Assembly: GCF_001612745.1 (NCBI RefSeq)
Contig: NZ_BDBA01000011.1
Location: forward strand, 1-39,920
Length of the DNA: 39,920 nucleotides
Reading direction: 5' to 3'
Origin: Nocardia amamiensis NBRC 102102
Lineage (GTDB): Bacteria > Actinomycetota > Actinomycetes > Mycobacteriales > Mycobacteriaceae
Shown: positions 16,501-24,497 of the stretch, piece by piece
Numbering within the stretch: the first letter of the stretch is position 1
Layout of the letters: each line of letters starts with the position of its first letter
Position numbers and translations under genes: made by a program
The notes under the pieces: generated by a model
What the model was told of the DNA's origin: nothing
The model's input: only the letters and a program-made list of their open reading frames with translations
Databases searched by the model: none

Positions 16501-16551
16501 ACGGTACTGGGTACCGCGGCACTTCAACCCAGGCGATCGAACTGTTAGCGT
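16501..16551. promoter_or_regulatory. Divergent leaderless promoters (ppx and DUF3109-like gene)
   Basis: On the minus strand TACCGT (16501-16506) lies 6 nt before the ppx GTG. On the plus strand TAGCGT (16546-16551) lies 8 nt before the GTG at 16560. Neither start codon has a Shine-Dalgarno sequence, and only 65 nt separate the two starts. Confidence 0.45.
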
Positions 16552-16559
16552 CCTAATTC

Positions 16560-17429
16560 GTGACGGTAGGCGCATCCGCGAGCAGCCCGACCCGGTCCCG
16601 ACCAGCGGGGAAGATCGACCCGGCACCCGAAGTCGATCTCGACTTTCCCCGGGAGTGGATCGAGTTCGTCGATCCGGCAAACGACGAGCATCTGATTGTC
16701 GCCGATTTGACCTGGCTGCTGTCGAGATGGACATGTGTGTTCGGCACACCCGCCTGTCAGGGCATTCTGGCCGACCGGCCGGATGACGGTTGCTGCTCGC
16801 ACGGCGCCTTCCTCTCCGATGACGACGACCGCAAACGCCTGCAACGTGCTGTGAAAATGCTCACACCGCAGGATTGGCAGCTGCGGGACGAGGCCACCAA
16901 CGCGGATGGCAAGGTCACCAAGAGCGGCTATCTGGAGCACGACGAGCTGGACGACGAGCCGGCACTGCGCACCCGCAGGTTCGACGGCGCGTGCATCTTC
17001 CTGAACCGTCCCGGCTTCGCGGGCGGCGTCGGTTGCGCACTGCACACCATGGCGCTGCGCCGCGGCATCGAACCGCTCGAGGTGAAGCCCGACGTGTGCT
17101 GGCAGCTACCCATCCGGCGCACCCAGGACTGGGTGGACCGCCCGGACGGCGTGCAGATCCTGCGCACCGTGATCACCGAGTACGACCGCCGCGGCTGGGG
17201 TCCGGGCGGAGCCGACCTGGACTGGTACTGCTCCGGCTCCCCGGACGCCCACGTCGGCAGCAAGCCGGTCTGGCAGACCTACGCGCCGGAGCTGACCGAG
17301 CTGATCGGCGCGCCCGCCTACGAGGAGCTGGCCAGACACTGCAAGCGCAGGGAAGGCCTTGGCCTGATCGCCGTGCACCCGGCCACCGTGCACGCCGAGC
17401 GGATGAGCGATTCCACCCGTCCGTCCTGA
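16560..17429 (+). CDS. Conserved cysteine-cluster protein, DUF3109/YkgJ-like
   Basis: This 289-aa protein corresponds to Rv0495c. Its cysteine pattern ([11 protein letters not shown], then [14 protein letters not shown], later [13 protein letters not shown] and a final VCWQLPIR) resembles DUF3109/YkgJ-type metal-binding proteins, whose typical elements are CxG-CC-G-PL and a late C..PIR. The assignment is by motif pattern and is my inference. A metal cluster is plausible; the role is unknown. The GTG at 16560 has no ribosome site and lies 8 nt after a TAGCGT box. It is divergent from ppx, as in M. tuberculosis. Confidence 0.78.
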   Translation: MTVGASASSPTRSRPAGKIDPAPEVDLDFPREWIEFVDPANDEHLIVADLTWLLSRWTCVFGTPACQGILADRPDDGCCSHGAFLSDDDDRKRLQRAVKMLTPQDWQLRDEATNADGKVTKSGYLEHDELDDEPALRTRRFDGACIFLNRPGFAGGVGCALHTMALRRGIEPLEVKPDVCWQLPIRRTQDWVDRPDGVQILRTVITEYDRRGWGPGGADLDWYCSGSPDAHVGSKPVWQTYAPELTELIGAPAYEELARHCKRREGLGLIAVHPATVHAERMSDSTRPS

Positions 17430-17476
17430 TCGTTTGCCGGCCGAGCGCCCGCTCTGCGCGCCTGTACATGTGCCGG

Positions 17477-17505
17477 GTTCACTCCCTCGCCATGCGAGCT
17501 TCACC
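17477..17505 (+). promoter_or_regulatory. Candidate PHO/RegX3-type box
   Basis: GTTCACT (17477-17483) and CTTCACC (17499-17505) are same-strand heptamers close to the actinobacterial PHO-box unit GTTCACC, spaced 22 nt apart, which is two 11-nt units. They lie 24-52 nt before the secreted-protein ATG. The middle unit is not visible, so support is weak. Confidence 0.3.
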
Positions 17506-17528
17506 CGAATCGGGTTTGATGTGCCGCT

Positions 17529-17858
17529 ATGTCGAAGAAAGTTCTCACCGTCGCGACCATCGCGCTGGGCGCCGCACTCTCGCTGACCGGAGTAGCCCAC
17601 GCGGAGCCGAACGGCGACCCGCACAAGTTCTACGATTTCACCTCGGAGTTCGTGGCAGCCACCGATCCGGCCGCGGGCAACGCCAAGGCCGCGGGCAAGC
17701 TCGTGATCATGAGCCCGTACGGCACTTCGCGCACCATCGCGTGCCGCGGAACCAACACCGCCGACCTCTACGACTGCATGCAGGAAGACGATCTGGGCTG
17801 GATCTCCCTGCGGAAGACCGAGACCCCCCTCGGCACCACTTGGATCTACTTCCCCTGA
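17529..17858 (+). CDS. Small secreted protein (109 aa)
   Basis: The N-terminus is a clear Sec signal peptide: KK, a hydrophobic core (VLTVATIALGAALSLTGVA) and an AHA cleavage site before EPNG, leaving a mature protein of about 83 aa. The mature part has two cysteines ten residues apart (TIACRG and LYDCMQ) that could form a disulfide. I recognise no family. It has no counterpart at this position in M. tuberculosis. It is convergent with regX3 across a strong hairpin, and a PHO-box-like repeat and a 13-bp ACCCGA/TCGGGT palindrome (17503-17515) lie just upstream. Confidence 0.75.
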   Translation: MSKKVLTVATIALGAALSLTGVAHAEPNGDPHKFYDFTSEFVAATDPAAGNAKAAGKLVIMSPYGTSRTIACRGTNTADLYDCMQEDDLGWISLRKTETPLGTTWIYFP

Positions 17859-17875
17859 GACACCGGACGCAGGAC

Positions 17876-17903
17876 GGCCGAGGGCACCGCAGTGCCCTCG
17901 GCC
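17876..17903. terminator. Hairpin between secreted-protein gene and regX3
   Basis: GGCCGAGGGCAC (17876-17887) and GTGCCCTCGGCC (17892-17903) form a perfect 12-bp stem with a CGCA loop. It lies 17 nt past the plus-strand stop and before the regX3 stop; no U tract is present on either strand. Confidence 0.75.
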
Positions 17904-17952
17904 TCTGCGCGTCTTCAGGCCGCATCGGCATGGGCTCTCGCCCGATGTGTGC

Positions 17953-18642
17953 CTACGCTTCGAGTTTGTAGCCGAGCCCGCGGACGGTGACCAGGTGCTC
18001 CGGCTTGGCCGGATCGGCCTCGATCTTCGAGCGCAGCCGCTTGACGTGCACGTCCAGGGTTTTGGTGTCGCCGACATAGTCCGCGCCCCACACCCGGTCG
18101 ATCAGCTGACCGCGGGTGAGCACTCGCCCGGAATTGCGCAGCAGGTATTCGAGCAGGTCGAATTCCTTGAGCGGCAATGTGACCGGCTTGCCGTTCACCA
18201 TGACGGTGTGCCGGTCGACATCCATCCGGACCGGACCGGCTTCCAGCACACCGCTCTCACTGGAACCGTCCAGGTCCTCGCCCGCGCCGCGGCGCAGCAC
18301 CGCGCGGATGCGCGCGATGAGCTCGCGCGCGGAATACGGCTTGGTGACGTAGTCGTCGGCGCCGAGCTCCAGGCCGACCACCTTGTCGATTTCGCTGTCG
18401 CGCGCGGTGACCATGATCACCGGGACGCCGCTGCGGGTGCGCAGTTGCTTGCACACGTCCGTGCCACTCATGCCGGGCAGCATGAGATCGAGCAGGACGA
18501 TGTCCGCCCCGGACCGGTCGAACTCGGCGAGCGCGGACGGCCCGTCACCGACCACGGTGACCTCGAAACCCTCCTTGCGCAGCAGGAACGCGAGCGGATC
18601 GGCCAGCGACTCCTCATCCTCGACGATCAGAACACTCGTCAT
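17953..18642 (-). CDS. regX3: RegX3, phosphate-responsive OmpR-family response regulator
   Basis: This 229-aa protein has a receiver domain (1-115; [11 protein letters not shown], phospho-acceptor Asp52 in [13 protein letters not shown], Lys in [15 protein letters not shown]) and an OmpR-type winged-helix domain (about 130-228; [36 protein letters not shown]). In mycobacteria RegX3 with SenX3 controls phosphate uptake and related stress genes. The start ATG has GGAGG 7 nt upstream and overlaps the senX3 stop as ATGA. M. tuberculosis has repeat elements between the two genes; here there are none. Confidence 0.96.
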   Translation of the reverse strand: MTSVLIVEDEESLADPLAFLLRKEGFEVTVVGDGPSALAEFDRSGADIVLLDLMLPGMSGTDVCKQLRTRSGVPVIMVTARDSEIDKVVGLELGADDYVTKPYSARELIARIRAVLRRGAGEDLDGSSESGVLEAGPVRMDVDRHTVMVNGKPVTLPLKEFDLLEYLLRNSGRVLTRGQLIDRVWGADYVGDTKTLDVHVKRLRSKIEADPAKPEHLVTVRGLGYKLEA

Positions 18643-19874
18643 CTGCGTGCCTCCACACCATTCGGTCGGCCCGGACCCGAGGGACGCGGGCTTGTTTCTA
18701 TCGTGCTCACCACGGCGCCGTCGTGATCGTCGTCGGCGCCTGCTTCGTGGTGGGCGGGTATGCGCAAGGTGAACGTCGATCCGGTGCCCAACTTGCTCCA
18801 CAGGGTGATCTCCCCGTTGTGGTTGGCGGCCACGTGTTTGACGATAGCCAGGCCGAGCCCGGTTCCGCCGGTAGCGCGGGAACGCGCCTTGTCGGACCGG
18901 AAGAATCGTTCGAACACCCGCTCCTGGTCTTCCTTGGCGATGCCGATGCCGCGGTCGGTGACCGCCATCGCGACATGATCGCCGCGCAGCGAGCGGCTCA
19001 CCGACACGTGCGAGCCGGGCGGCGAGTAGGCGATGGCGTTCTCCACCAGGTTGGACAGGGCGGTGACCAGCAAGGTTTCATCGCCGAGCACTTCGAGACC
19101 GCTCGGCCGGTCGGTGCTGACCGTGATGCCGGCGGCCTCGGCGGCGGTGCGCGATCGGTCGACCGCCTGCATTACCACGGTGTCCACATCCACCACTTCC
19201 AGCTCGGGCAGCTTCTCCGCACCCTGGAGCCGCGAGAGCGCGATGAGTTCGGTCACCATCTTGCCGAGCCTGCGCGATTCGCCGAGCACACGCTGACCGA
19301 AGTGACGCACGGCCTCCGGGTCCTCCGCCGATTCCAGCATGGCCTCGGCCAGCAGGCTCATCGCACCGACCGGCGTCTTGAGCTCATGGCTGACGTTGGC
19401 GACGAAGTCGCGCCGAGTGGCCTCCATACGCGCCTGCTCGGAGTCGTCGTCGGCGAACAGCACGGTGAACGTGGTCTCTTCGCGCGACAGTTGCCTGGCG
19501 ACGCCGCGCACCGCGATGCGGCCGCGGCCGGGAACGGGGTTCTTGGCGGTGAGATCGAACTCGGCGGACTCGCCGGAGGCGAGCACTTTCTCCACCGCGG
19601 CCCAGGCACGCTCGTCGAGCAGCCGGTTGCGGACCAGGCCGAGTTCCTCCGCACGCGGGTTGACCAGCACAACATCGCGGTATTCGTCGACTACCGCGAT
19701 GCCGCTCTCGGAGGCGAGCACAATCAGGTCGAGGACCTGCGACATGGTGAGACCGGACTCGGCCTGCCTGCGGGCGGCCTGCCTGGCATTCACATACGGG
19801 ATCAGTAGCCCGCCGACTGCCAGGCCGACGACAGCCGCAACGACTGCCAAGAGCACGGCCTGGGGAACACTCAC
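18639..19874 (-). CDS. senX3: SenX3, membrane histidine kinase
   Basis: This 411-aa kinase has an N-terminal hydrophobic segment (residues 5-27), a PAS-like region (about 45-135), the H-box [16 protein letters not shown] with His163, and a HATPase domain with [33 protein letters not shown] and [12 protein letters not shown]. It phosphorylates RegX3 under phosphate limitation in relatives. The GTG at 19874 coincides with the start site predicted from its promoter, so translation is probably leaderless. Its 3' end overlaps regX3 by 4 nt. Unlike in M. tuberculosis, gpm does not lie immediately upstream. Confidence 0.95.
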   Translation of the reverse strand: MSVPQAVLLAVVAAVVGLAVGGLLIPYVNARQAARRQAESGLTMSQVLDLIVLASESGIAVVDEYRDVVLVNPRAEELGLVRNRLLDERAWAAVEKVLASGESAEFDLTAKNPVPGRGRIAVRGVARQLSREETTFTVLFADDDSEQARMEATRRDFVANVSHELKTPVGAMSLLAEAMLESAEDPEAVRHFGQRVLGESRRLGKMVTELIALSRLQGAEKLPELEVVDVDTVVMQAVDRSRTAAEAAGITVSTDRPSGLEVLGDETLLVTALSNLVENAIAYSPPGSHVSVSRSLRGDHVAMAVTDRGIGIAKEDQERVFERFFRSDKARSRATGGTGLGLAIVKHVAANHNGEITLWSKLGTGSTFTLRIPAHHEAGADDDHDGAVVSTIETSPRPSGPGRPNGVEARR

Positions 19875-19880
19875 ACTTGA

Positions 19881-19908
19881 ATCGTACGGTCGCCGACGGT
19901 TTGGCCAA
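19881..19908 (-). promoter_or_regulatory. senX3-regX3 promoter (leaderless)
   Basis: TTGGCC (19903-19908) and TACGAT (19881-19886) are separated by 16 nt on the minus strand. The predicted start falls on the G of the senX3 GTG at 19874. Further upstream GTTTACG-N4-GTTCGAT (19967-19984, plus strand) is a weak direct repeat in PHO-box spacing that could allow autoregulation. Confidence 0.5.
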
Positions 19909-20015
19909 CTCCGGGTACTCGATGTTTCGCGCAGGTCATAGCACCTTACGACCCCGTTAGCCGCGTGTTTACGCGCCGTTCGATATGGCGTATCCGGGAC
20001 GTATTCACCGGCCGA

Positions 20016-20423
20016 TCAGTCTGCTTCGAGGTCAGCCTCGGCCAGCGCCGCGTTCACCGCCCTGCCGTGTTTGTCGACCCAGTCGCCGAGAGCATAGATC
20101 GGGATCAACAGGTCCCGACCCGCCGCGGTCAGCTCGTATTCCACCCGCGGCGGCGCCTCGGCGTAGCGGTGGCGGCGCACCAGCGTCATCTGTTCCATGC
20201 GGCGCAGGGTCTGGGTAAGCATCTTCTGGCTGATCCCGCCGATGGCCGCGCGCAACTCGCCGGGACGCATCGGACCCTCCCGCAGCATGTACACGATCAC
20301 CGGTAACCAGGAGTTGCCGAAGATGTCCACGCCCATCCGAGCCGGGCAATCGGATTCGAAGTCGCCGTAGGGCGCGTATTCCACCCACTCGGCGGTGATC
20401 GGTTCGGTCGGGGCTGCGCTCAC
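20016..20423 (-). CDS. HxlR-family transcriptional regulator
   Basis: This 135-aa winged-helix protein has the HxlR core: CPARMGVDIFGNSWLPVIVYMLREGPMRPGELRAAIGGISQKMLTQTLRRMEQMTLVRRH. Cys26 in the SDCP segment is at the position where many HxlR proteins sense thiol-reactive compounds. The start is GTG 20423 with GGAG close upstream. It is divergent from an NADP-binding reductase gene, the usual arrangement when an HxlR protein controls its neighbour. Confidence 0.9.
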   Translation of the reverse strand: MSAAPTEPITAEWVEYAPYGDFESDCPARMGVDIFGNSWLPVIVYMLREGPMRPGELRAAIGGISQKMLTQTLRRMEQMTLVRRHRYAEAPPRVEYELTAAGRDLLIPIYALGDWVDKHGRAVNAALAEADLEAD

Positions 20424-20438
20424 CGCTCCAGATTGCCA

Positions 20439-20469
20439 CCGATGTTGCGCACCCTGAAGTGCCTATCGG
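20439..20469. promoter_or_regulatory. Candidate operator between HxlR and reductase genes
   Basis: GCAC-N6-GTGC (20449-20462) lies inside a wider CCGAT/ATCGG pair (20439-20443, 20465-20469), though the outer arms are not centred. It lies in the 92-nt divergent gap where an HxlR dimer would be expected to bind. Confidence 0.3.
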
Positions 20470-20515
20470 AATTCGTAGCGTCGGTGCCGAACGCTTTTCG
20501 AGTGAGGAGTTCCAG

Positions 20516-21175
20516 ATGCGAATCGGAATCATCGGCGCGGGTGCGATGGCAAGGGCCCTTGGCAGCGGTTGGACCAAGGCCGGGCACGAAGTGCTCATCG
20601 GCGCCCGGTCCGCCGACGCCGCGGCGGAGGTCGCCGCAGCGCTCGGCGCCCAAGCCGGAACTATCCCCGAGGCCGCTGGGTTCGGCGATGTCGTGGTGCT
20701 GGCACTACCGGTCTCCGCGTTGACGGAAGTACTGGACGCCACCCGGGAACTGCTGGTCGGCCGGACGGTGGTCGACTGCACCAATGCCTTCGCCCCGGAC
20801 GCGGCGGCACCGGAGGGATCGACCGCCTTCGTGCTCGCCGAAGACGCTGTGGCCGAACGGATCGCGGCGCAGGCGCCAGGGGCGCACGTGGTGAAGGCCT
20901 TCAACCTGTGCGCGGCGGAAGTGTGGCAGTCGCGGGAGCGGACATTCGAGGGGCGCCGCCTGGCCGTGCCGATCTGCGGCGACGACGCGACCGCGGTGGG
21001 ACTGGTCGCGACCCTTGCCGAAGACCTCGATCTGCACGCGATCCCGGCTGGTGGGCTGCACCGCGCCAGGTATCTGGAGGCGATGTCGGTGTTCACCGTC
21101 GGCCTTTGGTTCGCCGGACAGGATGCGCGCGCGATGTTCCCGCCGCTGGAAGCCGCGTTCGCTGTCACCGACTGA
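20516..21175 (+). CDS. NADP-dependent reductase, F420-dependent NADP oxidoreductase family
   Basis: This 219-aa protein opens directly with a Rossmann loop (MRIGIIGAGAMARALGSGWTKAGHEVLIGAR) and continues with VVVLALPVSAL and AFNLCAAEVW, typical of the F420-dependent NADP reductase-like family. The true electron partner, F420 or another quinone-like or aldehyde substrate, cannot be decided. The ATG at 20516 has GAGGAG 7 nt upstream; the frame is open 57 nt earlier without a signal. It is divergent from the HxlR regulator and convergent with the secreted hydrolase. Confidence 0.85.
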   Translation: MRIGIIGAGAMARALGSGWTKAGHEVLIGARSADAAAEVAAALGAQAGTIPEAAGFGDVVVLALPVSALTEVLDATRELLVGRTVVDCTNAFAPDAAAPEGSTAFVLAEDAVAERIAAQAPGAHVVKAFNLCAAEVWQSRERTFEGRRLAVPICGDDATAVGLVATLAEDLDLHAIPAGGLHRARYLEAMSVFTVGLWFAGQDARAMFPPLEAAFAVTD

Positions 21176-21188
21176 CTTGCAGCCGCGT

Positions 21189-21264
21189 GATCGGCGGGGC
21201 CGATCGGAGCGTGCACCCCTCGCCCACATCTCCCGGAGTGGAGATGCGCGACGGGTGCACGCTC
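21189..21264. terminator. Two-hairpin bidirectional terminator
   Basis: A 7-bp stem with a 3-nt loop (GATCGGC/GCCGATC, 21189-21205) is followed by a long nested hairpin. In the second, GAGCGTGCACCC (21207-21218) pairs with GGGTGCACGCTC (21253-21264), and CATCTCC (21227-21233) pairs with GGAGATG (21240-21246). It lies between the convergent reductase and hydrolase genes. Confidence 0.75.
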
Positions 21265-21279
21265 GCACAGCGACCGGAT

Positions 21280-23334
21280 CTACCAGCCCGGATTTCCGCG
21301 GAGCGGGATGTTGACGAAGCTCGGCCGATCCGGATCCAGCTGCACATGCTGTGGCCGCAGGCCGGTGTCGATGAGCATCGGCAGGATCGGCAGGCCCTTG
21401 GGGAAGTTGCCCGCGTAGACGTCGACCCGCAGGCGGTGGCCCGGCTGGAGGATCGCCTCGGTGGCGGGCAGTGCGATGTCCAGCGTGGTCGCCTCGCCGG
21501 GGACCGTCAGCTGCCGCTGGTCCAGGGAGGTGAACGGCCGCGGGTCGGTGTAATCGCCGTTGGCCGACTTGGTGCTGTTCGCATCGTCGATCGCGCGCAG
21601 CGAGGCCATGAGCTGCCCCGAGGACAGCACGCTCGACCGGCCGTCCGGCGCCACATCGTTCACCGTGACCACCCAGTAGCCGTCGGGGGCGTCCTGCACA
21701 GTATTGAGCCGCACCGCGATCCGGCCGGAGACCGAGGTCGGCTCGGCGACCGGGGCGCTGGTGAAGGTCAGCCCGTTCAGCTCCTGGATCCTGGAGTCCT
21801 TCGCGCAGCCGTCGATCACCGACAGTGCGCCCGCGCTGCCCTGCGCGGCGTCGTTGGAGCACATGCTGGTCAAACCGGGCCCGACGGTCAGCCGCGCGGT
21901 CTCGCCGGTCGCCTCCGGGGTGAGCGAGCCGTCGTAGAGGCTGCCTGCCGTGCCGCTGGGCGCCGCGGACAAGTACATCCGGCGGTGCACCGCCTGCCCC
22001 GGCACCGCGTCGTCGGCCGGGGCAGCGAACGAGTCGGTGGTGATCCAGCCGCCGCCCTGCTGGCGCAACGTGACCGGACCGTACTGCTCGATGCCGTTGT
22101 CGATGTCCTTGAGCCACCGGTCGAACCATGCGCGTTGCAGCACGTCCAGCCGCGGCGGCAAGCCCGGCTTGCCGTACTCGTTGCCCGAATTGATGTGGTA
22201 GGTGTTGCCCATCAGGAGCTGTTTCTGGCCGGGCGGCAGCGGAATCGCGTTGTAGATCTTGGCTTGCGAGTAGGTGAACAGGTCGTGCCAGCCGCCGGTC
22301 ACGAAAGTCGGTGTCTGGATCCGGCTCGGATCGCCCATCCAGTCCTGACGCGGCCGGGTGCCGTCGGTGAGCAGTTCCTTGGCACGCGGGTCGAGATCCT
22401 CCATCCGCGCGGTGGTGTAGACGTTGAGCAGGACGTCCATGAACGTGAACGGGTCCCGGGCGCGGTCGGCCAGCCAGACCGTGTCGAGCTGCCCGGTGAG
22501 CACGGACGCCAGGTCGGGAATCAGCTTGAGTCCGTTGATTGCGGTGAGCCACAGCGGGATGAAGTTGAAACCGAAGCCGCCGCCGGGCGCGAGCACGTCG
22601 TTGACCAGGTCGCTGCCCGGCACGATCGGGAAGATCGCCTGAAGCGCGGGCGGGCGCTTCTCCGCCGCCTGCACCTGGTTGATCCCGGAGTAGGAGATGC
22701 CGTTCATGCCGATGCGCCCGTTGGACCACGGCTGGCGCGCCGCCCAGTCGATCACCTCGACGGTGTCCTGCTGCTCGCGGCCGCGCAGCATGTCCCAGGT
22801 CCCCTGGGAGAAGCCCGTCCCGCGCACGTCGACGACCACCTGGGAGTAGCCGCTCTTGATCAGCTGGCGGTCGACGGTGAAGCTGCGCAGCTCGCCGCCG
22901 CCGAACGCCTTGGTCAGGTCGGTGACCCCGGACAGCGGGGTGCCGCTCATATCGATCTGCCGGAACAGTTGGATCAGCGCGTCGGACAGGCCGGGAATGG
23001 ACTGCGCGTGATCGGCCAGGTTCGACACCAGCTTGGTGTAGGGCGTCAGGTTGACCACCGTCGGGGTCGGGGTATCGATCGGGCGTCCGGAGGCGTCGGC
23101 GGGCCGGTAGACATTGCCCTTCAGGACGGTGCCGTCACTCATCGTGATGGGGACGTCCCACTGGATGTGAATATTCGGGTACTGCTGCGGTGCATCCTGG
23201 GTGGCCGCCCAAGCGGCTCCGGCCAGGCCGCCGTCGGGCCCGGTCGGCGGCACGGCGACGGCGCCACTGGTGAGGAAAGGGGCGAGCACGGCGACGGCGA
23301 GTGCCGCCACTGTGGCCCGCAACGCGTGCTTCAT
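21280..23334 (-). CDS. Secreted CocE/NonD-type (peptidase S15) hydrolase
   Basis: This 684-aa protein begins with a Sec signal peptide (MKHALRATVAALAVAVLAPF, probable cleavage near residues 27-43). The alpha/beta-hydrolase domain of the X-Pro dipeptidyl-peptidase/cocaine-esterase family follows: VVVDVRGTGFSQG, the nucleophile motif NGISYSG with Ser214, Asp in GGWHDLF and His in GNTYHIN. A C-terminal jelly-roll domain (SGRIAVRLNTVQDAPDGYWVV, QPGHRLRVDVYAGNFP) completes the family layout. It should cleave peptides or esters outside the membrane. The ATG at 23334 starts the signal peptide; an in-frame opening to 23637 is non-coding in character. A TetR-like operator overlaps its promoter. Confidence 0.88.
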   Translation of the reverse strand: MKHALRATVAALAVAVLAPFLTSGAVAVPPTGPDGGLAGAAWAATQDAPQQYPNIHIQWDVPITMSDGTVLKGNVYRPADASGRPIDTPTPTVVNLTPYTKLVSNLADHAQSIPGLSDALIQLFRQIDMSGTPLSGVTDLTKAFGGGELRSFTVDRQLIKSGYSQVVVDVRGTGFSQGTWDMLRGREQQDTVEVIDWAARQPWSNGRIGMNGISYSGINQVQAAEKRPPALQAIFPIVPGSDLVNDVLAPGGGFGFNFIPLWLTAINGLKLIPDLASVLTGQLDTVWLADRARDPFTFMDVLLNVYTTARMEDLDPRAKELLTDGTRPRQDWMGDPSRIQTPTFVTGGWHDLFTYSQAKIYNAIPLPPGQKQLLMGNTYHINSGNEYGKPGLPPRLDVLQRAWFDRWLKDIDNGIEQYGPVTLRQQGGGWITTDSFAAPADDAVPGQAVHRRMYLSAAPSGTAGSLYDGSLTPEATGETARLTVGPGLTSMCSNDAAQGSAGALSVIDGCAKDSRIQELNGLTFTSAPVAEPTSVSGRIAVRLNTVQDAPDGYWVVTVNDVAPDGRSSVLSSGQLMASLRAIDDANSTKSANGDYTDPRPFTSLDQRQLTVPGEATTLDIALPATEAILQPGHRLRVDVYAGNFPKGLPILPMLIDTGLRPQHVQLDPDRPSFVNIPLRGNPGW

Positions 23335-23372
23335 TGGACGTGATCCACCTCTCGGCTGGTCGAACGGACGAG

Positions 23373-23396
23373 AGTGTACCGACCTACTTGTCGGTA
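23373..23396 (-). promoter_or_regulatory. Promoter with TetR-like operator for the secreted hydrolase
   Basis: TACCGAC (23377-23383) and GTCGGTA (23390-23396) are perfect 7-bp arms with a 6-nt centre. On the minus strand the -10 hexamer TACACT (23373-23378) overlaps the palindrome edge, predicting a start near 23366 and a 32-nt leader. Binding there would repress the hydrolase gene. No tetR gene is in the window. Confidence 0.5.
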
Positions 23397-23625
23397 AGAA
23401 CAGCGGGTAACACCAACTTTGTACGGAATGACAGTTCACATAACCCAATGGGATGCCACAGTCCCAGCCTTTTGTGCTGGCCACGGCGATCGCGGCGCAC
23501 AGCAGGCACCGGAATCCTGCCTCACCGCAGGAACGGTAGACCGCGCCACTACCGACTGGCCTCCACCCATCCGGCGTGTCGCACGACACTCCTTCCCCGA
23601 GCGGTCGGCCAAGCGCCGAAAGACA
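23397..23625. other. Non-coding remainder of the hydrolase-gpm gap
   Basis: The gene-free stretch 23335-23675 contains the hydrolase promoter/operator at one end and the gpm terminator at the other. In between I see no convincing ORF, repeat or structured RNA. Base composition is somewhat less GC-rich around 23400-23460. Confidence 0.5.
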
Positions 23626-23655
23626 ACGCGCTGCCACCGGACGGTGGCAGCGCGT
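23626..23655 (-). terminator. Rho-independent terminator of gpmA
   Basis: ACGCGCTGCCACC (23626-23638) and GGTGGCAGCGCGT (23643-23655) form a perfect 13-bp stem with a 4-nt loop. On the minus strand it is followed by TGTCTTTC, and it begins 20 nt after the gpmA stop. Confidence 0.9.
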
Positions 23656-23675
23656 CGGGATTCGCGTTGCGGAGG

Positions 23676-24413
23676 CTACTTACCGCCCTGGCCCGCGACG
23701 GCGGCAGCGCCGGCGGCGGCAGCTTCCGGGTCCAGGTACTCGTGCGGACGCACCGGGCGCAGGTTCTCGTCGAGCTCGTAGCGCAGCGGGATGCCGGTGG
23801 GGATGTTCAGGCCCGCGATGTCCTCGTCGGAGATCCGGTCGAGGTGCTTGACCAGCGCGCGCAGCGAGTTGCCATGTGCGGCGACCAGCACGGTCTTGCC
23901 GGAGAGCAGGTCCTTGGAGATGGTCGACTCCCAGTACGGGACCATCCGGTTCACCACATCGAGCAGGCACTCGGTCTTCGGGACATCGATGCCCGCGTAG
24001 CGCGGGTCGCCCTCCTGGCTGTACTCGTTGGCCGGGTCGATCGGCGGCGGCGGGGTGTCGTAGCTGCGCCGCCACAGCATGAACTGCTCGTCGCCGTACT
24101 TCTCCCGGACCTGCGCCTTGTTCTTGCCCTGCAGTTCGCCGTAGTGCCGCTCGTTGAGCCGCCAGTCGCGGACCACCGGAACCCAGTGCCGGTCGGCGGC
24201 GTCCAGCGCGATGTTCGCGGTGGAGATCGCGCGGCGCAGCAGCGAGGTGTAGACGATGTCCGGCAGGATGCCGTGCTCGGCCATCAGCTCCCCGGCACGC
24301 TTGCCCTCGGCGATGCCCTTGTCGGTCAGGTGCACGTCCACCCAGCCGGTGAACAGGTTCAGGGCGTTCCATTCGCTTTCGCCGTGGCGCAGCAGCACGA
24401 GGGTGTACGTCAT
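23676..24413 (-). CDS. gpmA: 2,3-bisphosphoglycerate-dependent phosphoglycerate mutase
   Basis: This 245-aa glycolytic enzyme interconverts 3- and 2-phosphoglycerate through a phosphohistidine. It has [18 protein letters not shown] with catalytic His10, the [11 protein letters not shown] segment of the cofactor-dependent type, and [15 protein letters not shown] with the second catalytic His. The ATG has GGGAGG 9-10 nt upstream. It corresponds to Rv0489 (gpm1), which in M. tuberculosis lies immediately next to senX3; here the two are about 3.8 kb apart. Confidence 0.96.
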   Translation of the reverse strand: MTYTLVLLRHGESEWNALNLFTGWVDVHLTDKGIAEGKRAGELMAEHGILPDIVYTSLLRRAISTANIALDAADRHWVPVVRDWRLNERHYGELQGKNKAQVREKYGDEQFMLWRRSYDTPPPPIDPANEYSQEGDPRYAGIDVPKTECLLDVVNRMVPYWESTISKDLLSGKTVLVAAHGNSLRALVKHLDRISDEDIAGLNIPTGIPLRYELDENLRPVRPHEYLDPEAAAAGAAAVAGQGGK

Positions 24414-24497
24414 GCCGTCATCCTCCCATGCGCGCTCGGCCAGGTCGCATCGGTTCCCCGCGACCGCCCTGAGGGGCAGGGCGGGGGTTGCGCGAAA

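Noticed and set aside
24464..24484. CCGCCCT/AGGGCGG hairpin between the ROK gene and gpmA
   Set aside because: The stem is only 7 bp with a G-rich 7-nt loop, in sequence where such pairs are frequent by chance; it is not listed as a terminator.
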